The position numbers and the translations under genes are program-made. The notes under the pieces are model-generated. The model was not told the DNA's origin and searched no databases. It saw only the letters and a program-made list of their open reading frames with translations. From Saccharibacillus kuerlensis DSM 22868 (lineage in GTDB: Bacteria > Bacillota > Bacilli > Paenibacillales > Paenibacillaceae), in NCBI RefSeq assembly GCF_000378145.1, contig NZ_KB899277.1:186001-250000 (forward strand): DNA of 64,000 nt, read 5' to 3'. Of the stretch, positions 8,921 through 18,649 are shown in pieces. Each line of letters starts with the position of its first letter. Positions within the stretch are counted from its first letter, which is position 1.

Positions 8921-9630
8921 GAATCTTTGCGGGCCTGCAGTCTTGCTTCTGCTTCACGAGCCTGTTTCAATCCTTCTTCCAGATCGTCCAGCTGTCCTGC
9001 AGGTCGGAACACTGTGCCGCCGTGGCAAACTTCCATCCGCTCGGGATCCAGCCGACGAAGGATATCTGAACCGCTGCGCATTGCCATTTCAGGATCTGGA
9101 GTAAATCTGGCAGGAATAATCCGGCCGCTTTTGGCATTCAGCATATCGCCGGCCAGCAGCACCCGTTCTTTATCGTGGTAGTAGACGGTATGTCCCGGCG
9201 AATGTCCTGGCGTAAAATAGGGGATCAATGCGCCGATTGCAGCCAATTCTCCGTTTTTCCCTGCAGTTACAGGCAGCGGCTGCAATAATCCTTTTTCCAC
9301 ATGTGCGTAAGCTCGCTCTTTGCCGGGATAAGCCAGATCTCCTTCCGCATAGGGGATCTCTTTGGCATGCATATAGACGGGAACATCATGGGTGCGCAGC
9401 AACTTTTTGAGACCACCTACATGATCGGAATGACCGTGCGTCAGCAGTATCCGTTTCAGTGGGCCGGCGTTCATTCGATCAATCTCTTTCAGGATGGAAC
9501 TGGTCATAAAGGATAGGCCGGTATCAACTAACGTCACTCCGTCTTCCTCCGCCACAATCCATACGTGAATCGAGATTCCCATCCAGACACTTATACTTTT
9601 GATAGAATCCGTAATGACTTTTACTGCCAT
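8902..9630 (-). CDS. MBL-fold metallo-hydrolase
   Basis: A 242-residue metallo-beta-lactamase-fold hydrolase. The metal motif is THGHSDHVGG, with His65, His67, Asp69 and His70. Later ligands are in FTPGHSPGHTVYY and LLAGDML, and the final His is in VCHGG. This glyoxalase-II-like group covers thioesterases, lactonases and phosphodiesterases; the sequence alone does not give the substrate. The last 15 residues are highly basic (QARKDSKKRRH) and overlap the terminator of the convergent marR gene. GGAG precedes the ATG at 9630. It stands alone. Confidence 0.87.
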   Translation of the reverse strand: MAVKVITDSIKSISVWMGISIHVWIVAEEDGVTLVDTGLSFMTSSILKEIDRMNAGPLKRILLTHGHSDHVGGLKKLLRTHDVPVYMHAKEIPYAEGDLAYPGKERAYAHVEKGLLQPLPVTAGKNGELAAIGALIPYFTPGHSPGHTVYYHDKERVLLAGDMLNAKSGRIIPARFTPDPEMAMRSGSDILRRLDPERMEVCHGGTVFRPAGQLDDLEEGLKQAREAEARLQARKDSKKRRH

Positions 9631-9711
9631 GCTTAATCGCTCCGTTCCACAGGTTAGGTTCGTTTCCTTGCTTCCTGTACGATAAATTACTGACGTCTTA
9701 AATTCAGCACC

Positions 9712-9750
9712 TCAAGAAGCCGCCTCTTGACCATAAGAGGCGGTTTCTTG
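9712..9750 (-). terminator. Intrinsic terminator of the GH3 gene
   Basis: A stem of CAAGAAGCCGCCTCTT (9713-9728) against AAGAGGCGGTTTCTTG (9735-9750), between the GH3 stop and the metallo-hydrolase start on the minus strand. Confidence 0.7.
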
Positions 9751-9793
9751 ACTGTCAAGCGTTTCTGTGGCTGATGATTCTGTCATACAAATC

Positions 9794-12700
9794 CTACTCT
9801 TCCTCCGGAACTAGGACCAAGCTTCCCAGAATAATCGAACCGAACAGCAGGATACGCAGTTCGATTGGCTCCGAAGAAAGCGCAGCGCTGGCCAAACGCT
9901 CAATATGAAGCGTACTCCAATCTCCTGCCTTTGCCCCCGGAATATCTCCGGTGCCGAGCACGATCCCATCCGCATTTCCGCCCAGACGCAGTTCAATCCG
10001 GCCGGCGGTTCCTGTATTACATACCCTCAGCTTGAAGCCTCCAATTCCCTCAGCAAGATGGACATCATGAAAGATCATTTCTCCCGGCCGCGTAAGGTCG
10101 TCGGGCCTTGCTGACGTCTGTCCATGCTCGCCTTCGTCGATCCGAATATTCTCATAATCGTCAAAATTTTCGGCACGTGTCATCTTGTAAAGATTGCGCG
10201 GAGGAACCTCTTCCCCCTGTACCGTTATCAACGTTTGTGCACGGATATCGCCAGACGACGAGCCGATCAGCAGCGTATAGGAGCCAGATTCCACGCAGAA
10301 TTTATCCCTCGTCACGTCCCAAAAGGCTAATTCGCATACCGGAAGCTTGAATGTCACCGTTTGGGTCTTGCCGGCCGGAATGAAGATGCGTTCGAATCCC
10401 TTGAGATGTTTCAGAGGACGCTTAACTCTCGAATGTTCTGCCCTTGCATACAGCTGCGGCACTTCATCTGCATCCATTTTGCCTATATTCGCAATATCGA
10501 TCTTCACTTCGACGATATCTTCCGGACCGAATGATTTTCCGTTCAACTTTGGATTGCCGTATCGAAACTCCGTGTAGCCTAGTCCGTGTCCGAATGGATA
10601 CAGTGTCTCGCCTTCGAAGTATTGATAGGTTTGTCCGCTTTTGATGATATCGTAATTCAATATGGAAGCCAGGTCTTCTTCCGAACGATACCAAGTCATA
10701 CTGAGCCGTCCCGCAGGCGAGGTTTCGCCGAACAGCACGTCGGCAATCGCAGCGCCCATCTCTTGGCCGCCATGGGCGGTGTACACAATTGCCGGAACCT
10801 TCTCGGCAATCTCTCCCAGTGCAAACGGATAACTTCCTACAATCACGACTACCGTATTCGGATTGGCCGCGTGAACAGCCCGGATCAACTTCTCCTGCTG
10901 CGGCGGCAGCGCAAGCGAAGGCCGGTCGATCTCTTCTTTCCCGTTGATATAAGGATTGCTGCCGACGCAGACGATCGCGACGTCGCTGAGACGCGCAGCC
11001 TCGGCGGCTTCCGCAATTCCGTCCTTCACGGTCTCCAGACGCAGCTTCGCCGCAGTGTCTTCGTTACCGGCAATTAGAGCGCGCAGTGTACGCGGACCTT
11101 GCTCATGCGAGCTTTCCGAATTTACTCCCCGTGAGGTTTCGCTCCAACCGATCGCTGCGTCGTTCCACTGACTCAACGTTATTTCTCCGTTACGTCCTTC
11201 TTTGAGATCCAACAGTTCTTTCACAAACCAACCGCCGACTTGTGAAGCGGAAGCAGCGAGAGGTTGAGCATCCTGAGCGCTGACGAATCTGCCGTTGGCA
11301 TGGGCGCGCAGGGTATGCTGTCCCCACCCCCAACGGGTCAGCTCCAAGAGCGAAGTTCCGTTGGCGTCCGTATTCCATACATCGTTCTTTTCGGCTGCCT
11401 CCATGCTGTCTTCGCCGTGTTCCGAAGATTCCTTTGTCTCCTCCGTGTCTTTCAGTTCCAATAGACCGCCTGCATTCGCCTGTACGAACAGTACACCTCC
11501 GTCCTCAGCGTCGTGCAGCCGGATTGTATCGCTGCCTTCCGCATAATGCACAGCGGTTCCGCTGCTTTCTCCTTCCGCTGCAACCATCCGCCTTGCCCTT
11601 GCTGTCATCCAGCGTACCGCTTCGTCCGTATCCGCCGCCGCTTCATTCGCTTCCCTCACGGTAGTCGCTGCGGCAGCACGCCGTGCCAAGTCATTGTCCG
11701 TACCGGGCTCGGCGCGGAACCCGGCATCCAGCCTCACACGGACGCCATCCAGAATCGATATGCGGTACGGCAGTGTGCCGCTGTACCAATCTGTCCAGAC
11801 TGCGTCAGCCGTCGGTCCGACAACGGCTGCGCTCGATAAGTCCGCGCTGCGCAGCGGAAGCAATCCGTCGTTTTTGAGCAGCACAACGGATTCGACAGCC
11901 GCTCTTTTCGCCAGCACGGCATGCTCCGGAGCGCAGAGGACCGATTCCGGGATTGCGGCATACGGATTGATTTCTTCCGGATCGAACTGACCAAGCCGGA
12001 AGCGGATGCGGAAAATATTGACCAGTGCACGATCAATTTCTTCCTCACCAATCAAGCGGCGTTCCAATGCTTCTCGAGCTGCCTGAATGACAAGTTCGGG
12101 TTCGTCCGTTAGACTGTCCACCCCGGCAAGCAGCGCTCCCGCCACCGACTCGGCATGCGACTCGTGATACTTGTGAAAATTGACCGTCTGCGACAAGTCG
12201 CCTCCGTCACAGACGATAAAGCCGTCCATTTTCCATTCGTCCTTCACAAAGCGCTGGACGTAAGGACTTTCGATTGCCGGCGTACCATTGATCGAATTAT
12301 AAGCGGTCATCATCGACAGTGCCCCGCCTTCTTCAAACGGAATACGGAATGCTTCAAGATAATATTCCCTCATATTTCGCGGTGTTACACTCGATGAGCC
12401 GTCCAACCGCCCGACTTCATTATTATTGGCGAAAAAGTGTTTGAGCGTTGCGACCATCTTCAAATAAAAATGATGTTCGCCCTGCATGCCGCGCACAAGA
12501 TTTGCTGCCAGCTTGCCCGCCAAATGCGGATCTTCCCCGTAAGCCTCTTCCGTACGTCCCCAGAGCGGATTGCGCTCCATATCGACCGTTGGCGCCCACA
12601 GTGTCAATCCATGCATCTCAGGTTCGCTCTTATAATAGCTGCGCGCTTCGTCTCCAATCACAGAACCGATCTCGCGCAGCAGCTCTTTGTTCCAGGTGGA

Positions 12701-12919
12701 AGACAAGCCGATCGGCTGTGGAAACACGGTTGCGACACCTTTCCAGGCCACACCATGCGCTGCCTCTCCGCCGATGCGGTACATGGGTACACCGAGACGA
12801 TCCACTGCCGCCGGCCGGGTGGGCAGCAGCGACAGCTTTTCTTCCAGCGTAAAGCGCGATACCAAGTCGCGAATCCTTTCTTCCAGCGCTCGAGTATGAT
12901 CCAAATATAATTCCGTCAT
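9794..12919 (-). CDS. Glycoside hydrolase family 3 enzyme with internal insert and C-terminal CBM6-like domain
   Basis: A 1041-residue beta-glycosidase of family GH3 (beta-glucosidase/beta-xylosidase type). The TIM-barrel domain (about 25-310) has the NPLWGRTEEAYGEDP and KHF motifs and the nucleophile Asp238 in GFIVCDGGD. The second GH3 domain runs from about 340 to 735 and is interrupted at about 463-610 by a trefoil- or fascin-like insert (repeated LLEL and HANGRFVSA patterns). A fibronectin-III-like domain follows (about 780-900, LYPFGHGLGYTEF before it), then a CBM6-like module (about 915-1041). There is no signal peptide, so it is probably intracellular. The start at 12919 is fixed by AAGGAGGG at 12928. 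It lies downstream of the GH31 gene, after a hairpin. Confidence 0.9.
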   Translation of the reverse strand: MTELYLDHTRALEERIRDLVSRFTLEEKLSLLPTRPAAVDRLGVPMYRIGGEAAHGVAWKGVATVFPQPIGLSSTWNKELLREIGSVIGDEARSYYKSEPEMHGLTLWAPTVDMERNPLWGRTEEAYGEDPHLAGKLAANLVRGMQGEHHFYLKMVATLKHFFANNNEVGRLDGSSSVTPRNMREYYLEAFRIPFEEGGALSMMTAYNSINGTPAIESPYVQRFVKDEWKMDGFIVCDGGDLSQTVNFHKYHESHAESVAGALLAGVDSLTDEPELVIQAAREALERRLIGEEEIDRALVNIFRIRFRLGQFDPEEINPYAAIPESVLCAPEHAVLAKRAAVESVVLLKNDGLLPLRSADLSSAAVVGPTADAVWTDWYSGTLPYRISILDGVRVRLDAGFRAEPGTDNDLARRAAAATTVREANEAAADTDEAVRWMTARARRMVAAEGESSGTAVHYAEGSDTIRLHDAEDGGVLFVQANAGGLLELKDTEETKESSEHGEDSMEAAEKNDVWNTDANGTSLLELTRWGWGQHTLRAHANGRFVSAQDAQPLAASASQVGGWFVKELLDLKEGRNGEITLSQWNDAAIGWSETSRGVNSESSHEQGPRTLRALIAGNEDTAAKLRLETVKDGIAEAAEAARLSDVAIVCVGSNPYINGKEEIDRPSLALPPQQEKLIRAVHAANPNTVVVIVGSYPFALGEIAEKVPAIVYTAHGGQEMGAAIADVLFGETSPAGRLSMTWYRSEEDLASILNYDIIKSGQTYQYFEGETLYPFGHGLGYTEFRYGNPKLNGKSFGPEDIVEVKIDIANIGKMDADEVPQLYARAEHSRVKRPLKHLKGFERIFIPAGKTQTVTFKLPVCELAFWDVTRDKFCVESGSYTLLIGSSSGDIRAQTLITVQGEEVPPRNLYKMTRAENFDDYENIRIDEGEHGQTSARPDDLTRPGEMIFHDVHLAEGIGGFKLRVCNTGTAGRIELRLGGNADGIVLGTGDIPGAKAGDWSTLHIERLASAALSSEPIELRILLFGSIILGSLVLVPEEE

Positions 12920-12937
12920 TTCTTTTCCCTCCTTCAA

Positions 12938-12951
12938 TTAAAGCGTTATCA
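12938..12951. promoter_or_regulatory. Weak cre-like site before GH3
   Basis: Minus-strand TGATAACGCTTTAA matches the CcpA consensus TGWAANCGNTNWCA at all but two specified positions. It lies between the upstream hairpin and the GH3 ribosome site. Carbon-catabolite control would suit a glycosidase, but the match is only moderate. Confidence 0.35.
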
Positions 12952-12975
12952 TTTTTGCGATGCAGATATGAAAGT

Positions 12976-13013
12976 AGGGTAAGACCGCTTCCCGTTGGAA
13001 AGCGGTCTTACCC
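12976..13013 (-). terminator. Hairpin between GH31 and GH3 genes
   Basis: GGGTAAGACCGCTT (12977-12990) pairs with AAGCGGTCTTACCC (13000-13013). The minus-strand T run after it is poor, so it may only reduce read-through into GH3 or act as an RNA-processing or stability hairpin. Confidence 0.6.
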
Positions 13014-13029
13014 TTGGCATTCGTTCTAT

Positions 13030-15345
13030 TTACAGAGTAACCGTCACACTGCCCCCGGCAGGCGTCAGTACAAGACCCTGTTCGCCCGCTTCCTGCGAAG
13101 CGCCTTCCACACCCGCGGCTTCACTGATGCCGCGCAGTACGATTTTGACATTTTCGGTGCTTCCGGAAACACTGATCTTGATTTCGTTTCCGCTCCGTAC
13201 GGCCGAAGCTTCCAACTGCTGCTGCGCATCGATGCCCACGATGTTCGCGGAAGCCGTCTTGCCGTCTTCCAAATGGAACAGGTGCAGCGTGACGCCGTCC
13301 GCGTAATCGTAGTCCGGCTTGCTGTCGTCGGAACCGACGGCCAGCAGCGTGCCTTCTCTGACAAAGACCGGCAGGCTCATGAAGTCGTAATTCTCGCTGT
13401 ACCAGCGTCCGCCTTCTTTCACTTGGCCGTCCAGCAGACCACTCCATCTGCCTGCAGGCAGATAGTAAGTTACATCGCCCTGCTCATTGAAGATCGGTGC
13501 TACGAGAATCGAATCGCCGAACATGTACTGCAGATCAAGCGGTCCGCAGGTCGGATCTTCCGGGAACTCCAGGAACATCGGACGCATCATCGGAATGCCA
13601 CGGGCAGCCGATTCCGCCGCCTGGTTGAACAGATACGGCATGAGTGAGTTTTTGAGCTTCGTAAACTTGCGCAGCACGTCCACCGCTTCTTCGTCGAACA
13701 ACCAAGGTACCCGGTACGATTCGTTGCCGTGCAGACGGCTATGCGAAGACAGCAGGCCGAATTGTACCCAACGCTTGTACACGTCGGCCGGAGCCGTCAT
13801 TTCAAAGCCCGAGATATCGTGGGACCAGAAGCTGAAACCGGATACGCCGAGCGACAGTCCGCCGCGCAGACTTTCCGCCATCGACTCGTAGTTCGACGAG
13901 CAATCGCCGCCCCAGTGAACCGGGAACTGCTGACCGCCGACCGTTGCGGAACGGGCGAACAGCGCCGCTTCGTTTTTGCCGAGCTTTTCTTCCAGCACTT
14001 CAAATACCGCTTTGTTGTATAGGAATGTATAATAGTTGTGCATTTTGACCGGGTCGGAACCGTCATAATAGACAACATCCGTCGGAATTCTTTCGCCGAA
14101 GTCCGTTTTGAAACTGTCTACGCCCTGATCGACGAGTTCGGACAGTTTGCCTTTGTACCATTCGACGGCTGCCGGATTCGTGAAATCGACGAGACCCATG
14201 CCCGCCTGCCACATGTCCCACTGCCAGACGCTTCCGTCCGCGCGCTTCAGCAGATAACCGTTTTCCATTCCTTCGTCAAACAGGACGGATTTTTCCGCGA
14301 TATACGGGTTGATCCATACGCAGATTTTCAGTCCTTTTTCCTTCAGTCGCTTCAGCAGACCCGCTGGGTCCGGGAAGACGTCTTTGTCCCACTCGAAGTC
14401 CGTCCACTGGTATTCTTTCATCCAGAAGCAGTCAAAGTGGAATACGGACAGCGGCAGATCGCGTTCGCTCATACCGTCGACAAAATGGTTAACCGTCGCT
14501 TCGTCGTAATCCGTCGTGAACGAAGTCGTCAGCCACAGACCGAACGTCCAGGCCGGCGGCAGTGCCGGTTTTCCGGTCAGTTTGGTGTAATTATCGAGTA
14601 CATCTTTTGGCGTTTCGCCGCCAATGATGAAGTATTCCAACGTTTCGCCTTCTACGCTAAACTGCACTTTCGATACATTCTCAGACGCGATCTCAAACGA
14701 GACTTTCTCCGGATGATTGACGAAGACGCCGTAACCTTTGTTCGACAGGTAGAACGGGATGTTCTTGTAAGCCTGCTCGCTGCTTGTACCGCCGTCTTCG
14801 TTCCAGATATCGACGACTTGGCCGTTTTTCACGAACGGAGTGAAGCGCTCGCCCAGACCATAGACGTACTCGCCCATGCCCAGATCGAGCTGTTCACGGA
14901 AATACGTTTTGCCTTCGGCTTTGGCTTCGATATGAGCGGCGCGTTTGAACGCACTGCCCGTAATGCGGCGATCGCCGTAATGGAACTCGGTTGCGTAACC
15001 GGTATTTTTCTTGATGCTGACACGCAGCTCACCGCTTTGAAGTGCGATCTCTTCGTCATTATTAGTCATCTGTACGTTCGTCTCGAACTCGTACAGTTCG
15101 AATTCAGGAGATTTCTTTACGCCTCCGGCGTGACGGTTCAGGCGGACGCGGATCACATTCGGCATCGGGGAGCTGAATGTTGACTTAAGCAGCGTCGCGT
15201 TGAGCGTATCGCCTTTCTTTTCAACTCTTTTCGTTGCCGCATATACAGTCAACGAATCGCCTTTTTGAACGACGTCGCGGATGTCCACCGGGTTTTGCAT
15301 ATGATATCCTTCTCGCGTCATCCAATATCCATCGGTAAATTTCAT
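13030..15345 (-). CDS. yicI: Alpha-xylosidase, glycoside hydrolase family 31 (YicI-type)
   Basis: A 771-residue GH31 enzyme that closely follows the YicI group, which removes alpha-1,6-xylose from xyloglucan oligosaccharides such as isoprimeverose. The N-terminal beta-sandwich (1-260) is followed by a TIM barrel with nucleophile Asp415 in SFKTDFGERIP and acid/base Asp481 in HWGGDCSSNY, within one residue of their positions in E. coli YicI (416 and 482). FHFDCFWMKEYQWTDFEWD is the YicI substrate loop. There is no signal peptide. AAGGAGG precedes the ATG. It is divergent from an AraC regulator with a good cre site between them, and the GH3 gene follows on the same strand. Confidence 0.95.
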   Translation of the reverse strand: MKFTDGYWMTREGYHMQNPVDIRDVVQKGDSLTVYAATKRVEKKGDTLNATLLKSTFSSPMPNVIRVRLNRHAGGVKKSPEFELYEFETNVQMTNNDEEIALQSGELRVSIKKNTGYATEFHYGDRRITGSAFKRAAHIEAKAEGKTYFREQLDLGMGEYVYGLGERFTPFVKNGQVVDIWNEDGGTSSEQAYKNIPFYLSNKGYGVFVNHPEKVSFEIASENVSKVQFSVEGETLEYFIIGGETPKDVLDNYTKLTGKPALPPAWTFGLWLTTSFTTDYDEATVNHFVDGMSERDLPLSVFHFDCFWMKEYQWTDFEWDKDVFPDPAGLLKRLKEKGLKICVWINPYIAEKSVLFDEGMENGYLLKRADGSVWQWDMWQAGMGLVDFTNPAAVEWYKGKLSELVDQGVDSFKTDFGERIPTDVVYYDGSDPVKMHNYYTFLYNKAVFEVLEEKLGKNEAALFARSATVGGQQFPVHWGGDCSSNYESMAESLRGGLSLGVSGFSFWSHDISGFEMTAPADVYKRWVQFGLLSSHSRLHGNESYRVPWLFDEEAVDVLRKFTKLKNSLMPYLFNQAAESAARGIPMMRPMFLEFPEDPTCGPLDLQYMFGDSILVAPIFNEQGDVTYYLPAGRWSGLLDGQVKEGGRWYSENYDFMSLPVFVREGTLLAVGSDDSKPDYDYADGVTLHLFHLEDGKTASANIVGIDAQQQLEASAVRSGNEIKISVSGSTENVKIVLRGISEAAGVEGASQEAGEQGLVLTPAGGSVTVTL

Positions 15346-15490
15346 TAATAATAGCCTCCTTGGAAGTTATGGAAGCGCCGCAGAATTTGAAACGAACCTC
15401 TGCAGCCTTAACCTGATAAGCGCTTCACATTTAGCGCTTTCTTCATTTATAATGATATTGATCTTTTAACTGAATTTCTTCCGTTATTTT

Positions 15491-15503
15491 GATACAAAGT
15501 ATC
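15491..15503. promoter_or_regulatory. Inverted repeat in the GH31/AraC intergenic region
   Basis: GATAC-AAA-GTATC forms a perfect 13-bp inverted repeat about 145 bp upstream of the GH31 start and 104 bp upstream of the AraC start. It could be a regulator target. AraC proteins usually use direct repeats, so assignment to the neighbouring regulator is uncertain. Confidence 0.3.
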
Positions 15504-15551
15504 AGTATTTTGATGTTTATTTCCTCCTGTCCTTGTTTATGCCCCACTATT

Positions 15552-15565
15552 TGGAAACGATTTCA
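15552..15565. promoter_or_regulatory. cre site (CcpA target)
   Basis: TGGAAACGATTTCA matches the catabolite-responsive element consensus TGWAANCGNTNWCA at every position except W at position 3. It lies 41 bp before the AraC-family start codon and in the shared region with GH31, implying glucose repression of the regulator and perhaps of the glycosidases. Confidence 0.7.
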
Positions 15566-15606
15566 TACAAATTGGCGCTTCGTCGCTTTTGACAAAGGAG
15601 CTTACT

Positions 15607-16509
15607 ATGGACCGAGCACTATTAAAAGAACAACGTATTCACGGCAATCCGATGTATCCGGTTAGTTCCTACGTTATGGAAGACCTCGACTATACCACCA
15701 TCATGGACTGCCATTGGCATGAAGAATGGGAGTTCACTCTTGTTACACGAGGGAAAATCAAATTCCAGATTGGCACAGAATATTATGAGGTGTCCGCAGG
15801 CGAAGCGATGTTCGTGCATGGCGGAGAACTTCACGCGGGCTATCGGGTCGGAGACGAGCCCTGCGCATTCTCCGCGATCGTATTCGGAGCGGAATTTCTG
15901 CTGAGCCGCAGCTATGATGCGCTTCAGGAGAAGTTTATCGAGCCTCTGCTACAAAAAAAGACGCTCCCTCCGTCGCATCTCACCGGACATGAAGAGTGGG
16001 AACGCGAAATTCTAAAGCTGATCGAAGCGGTTATTTCTGATAACGAGCAGTCAGTTCCGGCATTCGAACTGATGACAAAAGCACGGCTGCTTCAAATTTT
16101 CGCACTGCTGCAGGGACATATGCGTGAAAATGCGCCTGCCGTCCCGAGTGCCGACCGCGAAAAGGTCGAACGGCTCAAGACGGTATTGGGTTATATTCAC
16201 GAGCATTACGCCTCCCTCATCAAGCTTGGCGATCTTGCGAGACTGCTCGGCATGAGCGAGGGACATTTCTGCCGATTTTTCAAAAGTATGGCGCATAAAA
16301 GCCCTGTCGACTATATTAACCGCTACCGTACCCAGCAGGCCTGCCGTTTGCTGGAAACCAGCGGTCACAAGATTGTCGAAATTGCCATGGAAGTCGGATT
16401 CGACAGCTTAAGTTATTTCATCTCGGTGTTCAAACAGCATCAAGGATGCACACCTTCGCAGTACCGCAAGCGGCTGATTGAAGGAGCATCCATGCCAGCC
16501 GAATCCTAA
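15607..16509 (+). CDS. AraC-family transcriptional regulator with cupin sensor domain
   Basis: A 300-residue AraC/XylS regulator. The N-terminal cupin (about 25-110) includes MDCHWHEEWEFTLVTRGKIKFQIG and the GEAMFVHGGELHAGY strand, the sugar-binding fold of AraC-like proteins. The C-terminal domain has two helix-turn-helices, with LARLLGMSEGHFCRFFKSM and the signature IVEIAMEVGFDSLSYFISVFKQHQGCTPSQYR. The ATG at 15607 has AAAGGAG at 15594. It is divergent from the GH31 alpha-xylosidase gene and is most likely its activator in response to a xylose-containing oligosaccharide. The cre site just upstream suggests CcpA repression. Confidence 0.9.
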   Translation: MDRALLKEQRIHGNPMYPVSSYVMEDLDYTTIMDCHWHEEWEFTLVTRGKIKFQIGTEYYEVSAGEAMFVHGGELHAGYRVGDEPCAFSAIVFGAEFLLSRSYDALQEKFIEPLLQKKTLPPSHLTGHEEWEREILKLIEAVISDNEQSVPAFELMTKARLLQIFALLQGHMRENAPAVPSADREKVERLKTVLGYIHEHYASLIKLGDLARLLGMSEGHFCRFFKSMAHKSPVDYINRYRTQQACRLLETSGHKIVEIAMEVGFDSLSYFISVFKQHQGCTPSQYRKRLIEGASMPAES

Positions 16510-16534
16510 CACCATAAAAAAATAAGCTTTCCCC

Positions 16535-16562
16535 TAAACTAATTGTCGAAACTTGTCGATAT
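16535..16562 (+). promoter_or_regulatory. Sigma-D (flagellar/chemotaxis) promoter of the chemoreceptor gene
   Basis: TAAA at 16535-16538, a 16-bp spacer and GTCGATAT at 16555-16562, against the SigD consensus TAAA-N15-GCCGATAT (one mismatch in the -10 part). Two 0A-box-like heptamers, TGTCGAA and TGTCGAT, lie inside it 10 bp apart. SigD control suits a chemoreceptor. Confidence 0.65.
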
Positions 16563-16600
16563 GAAAGCAAAGACCATTTATTTGGGAAAGGAGCTGTATA

Positions 16601-18649
16601 GTGAGATTAAAAAGTATTAGAGCCAAATTACTGCTTCTTATTATGCCAGTTTTGTTGGTGATCGTTATAGGTGTAACTGCTGCCGTTATTTTAAGATCGC
16701 ATGATTTGCTGCTCGAACAGACGGAGAACAGCATGAATCAGCAGCTCGGAAATACCTATCAAAATATTCAGAACCGGATTGTTTCTCACGGCAGAGTGCC
16801 GGAAACGTTAGCTGCATCCGTTCAGGGTCATTACAGCAAATTGAGTCTGGACGATTATGATGCGCTGCTCCAAGATTCGCTGAATATCAACAAAGATACA
16901 TTTGGTGTAGGTGTTTATTTCGAGCCGAATATGTACAGAAGCGATACGCAGTTCTTTTCTTCATATGCATTCCGCAATCAAAATCAAGTCACCGTGACCC
17001 ATGATTACAGCGATCCCGCTTACAATTATCCGGCTCAAGCTTGGTATCAGATCGCAGCAGGTCAAAAAGAGATTCGGTACACCGCTCCTTTTTATGATGA
17101 AACGACCCAATCCACGATGGTTACCGCATCCGTCCCCATGTATGACGATCAGGAGAAATTTGTTGGTGTAGCAACCGGAGACATCAATTTGAATACCGTG
17201 CAGAACATTGTCTCGGAAACCCAGGTAGGAAACAGCGGCTGGGCATTTATGCTGGATCAGGACGGCACTTATTTGGCAGGTCCCGACACCGACAAGATTA
17301 TGAAAGTTAAACTCCAGGAGGCGCAGGACCCGGAGTTGGCCGCATTGACAAACACAATTCTACAAGATGGAACAGGCAGCGCCGCTTATTCTTCTTCCGA
17401 TGGGCCTGTCCATGTGTACTTCTCGAAACTGGAACAAACGGGCTGGATTATCGCTCTGGCTTTACCAGATCAGGAACTCAAAGAAAAAGTAAACGCTATG
17501 CTGCTGCAGGCGCTGCTGTTTCTTGTCATTGGCATAGCTTTGATCGTGACTGTCATCCTGCTGTACGCTCGCAACTTGACTGCTCATACGAAGCGTGTCA
17601 ATTCGATGGCTGAACATCTGTCGCAGGGGGATTTCACATACTCCATTCCAGTAAGAACGCAGGACGAATTCGGCAGGATGGCGGAAAATTTAAATCATAC
17701 AAGCGATCTGTTGAATAAAATGATAGGTACAATTACCGAACATTCCCTGCACGTCGCTTCAACTGCGGAACAATTGACAGCAAGTGCAGAACAGACCAAT
17801 GCAGCAGCTGAAGATATTGCCGAAACTATTCAAAACGTAGCGACCGGTGCCAGCAAACAGCTTCTGGGCACTCAAGAAAGTGCAGCCTCACTTGAGGAAC
17901 TGGCGATCGGCATTCAGCGAATTTCGGAATCCTCATCCCTTTTACACGATGCATCGCAGCAGACCTCGCAGCAGGCGGAGCAAGGGAATAAAACTATTCA
18001 GCAGGCTGTTCGTGAAATGAATGAAGCCAATCGTTCTGTATCGGTTACTTCTACGCATATGGAGCAGCTTAGAAATCGTTCGAGCGATATCGGCAATATT
18101 ATCAATGTAATCAGCGGAATCAGTACGCAAACCAATCTGCTGTCTCTAAACGCGGGAATCGAAGCAGCACGCGCTGGAGAACATGGCAAAGGATTTGCGG
18201 TAGTTGCCGCCGAAATCGGTAAACTCGCTGAGAAATCTAATAATTCCGCTCAAAAAGTCCGGGAAATTATCGAAGAAATGCAGGGAGAAACGGAAGCTGC
18301 GGTACTATCGGTCGAAAACGGAACGAAAGCCGTCCATTCTGGAACGCTTCTTGTAGAAAACGCAGGACAAGCTTTCACCGAAATCGTCAAGGAAATCCGG
18401 CAAATTGTGAACCAAATTCTTGAAGTTACCACAGTTTCCGAACAAATGGCTGCCAGTTCTCAACAAATAAGCGCCACAATGGAAGATCTCGCCCGTATTT
18501 CGGGACAAGCTTCAGACGCCACTCATAATGTCGCCGCAGCCGGCGAACAGCAGCAGGCTTCAATGGAAGAAGTCTCTTCTTCCGCCCAATCCTTAAGCTC
18601 TATGGTGCAGGAGCTTCAGCATCTGATTGAGCAGTTTAAGATCAAGTAA
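16601..18649 (+). CDS. Methyl-accepting chemotaxis protein (dCache chemoreceptor)
   Basis: A 682-residue transmembrane chemoreceptor. TM1 is at about 10-29. The extracellular domain (about 35-290) contains [31 protein letters not shown] and VATGDINL, typical of double-Cache sensors that bind amino acids or carboxylates. TM2 (about 297-322) is followed by a HAMP domain and a long signalling hairpin whose tip is [36 protein letters not shown]. The start is a GTG with AAAGGAG upstream, behind a sigma-D-type promoter. The final codons (IEQFKIK) are the first unit of a 25-bp tandem repeat that continues past the stop. The ligand is unknown. Confidence 0.93.
   Translation: MRLKSIRAKLLLLIMPVLLVIVIGVTAAVILRSHDLLLEQTENSMNQQLGNTYQNIQNRIVSHGRVPETLAASVQGHYSKLSLDDYDALLQDSLNINKDTFGVGVYFEPNMYRSDTQFFSSYAFRNQNQVTVTHDYSDPAYNYPAQAWYQIAAGQKEIRYTAPFYDETTQSTMVTASVPMYDDQEKFVGVATGDINLNTVQNIVSETQVGNSGWAFMLDQDGTYLAGPDTDKIMKVKLQEAQDPELAALTNTILQDGTGSAAYSSSDGPVHVYFSKLEQTGWIIALALPDQELKEKVNAMLLQALLFLVIGIALIVTVILLYARNLTAHTKRVNSMAEHLSQGDFTYSIPVRTQDEFGRMAENLNHTSDLLNKMIGTITEHSLHVASTAEQLTASAEQTNAAAEDIAETIQNVATGASKQLLGTQESAASLEELAIGIQRISESSSLLHDASQQTSQQAEQGNKTIQQAVREMNEANRSVSVTSTHMEQLRNRSSDIGNIINVISGISTQTNLLSLNAGIEAARAGEHGKGFAVVAAEIGKLAEKSNNSAQKVREIIEEMQGETEAAVLSVENGTKAVHSGTLLVENAGQAFTEIVKEIRQIVNQILEVTTVSEQMAASSQQISATMEDLARISGQASDATHNVAAAGEQQQASMEEVSSSAQSLSSMVQELQHLIEQFKIK

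Noticed and set aside
14038-15183. 381-codon plus-strand frame inside the GH31 gene
   Set aside because: Shadow of the GH31 coding sequence; no ribosome site or recognisable domain.
15421-15440. Second cre candidate AAGCGCTT upstream of GH31
   Set aside because: Half-site spacing is one base off the CcpA consensus, so only the 15552 site is kept.
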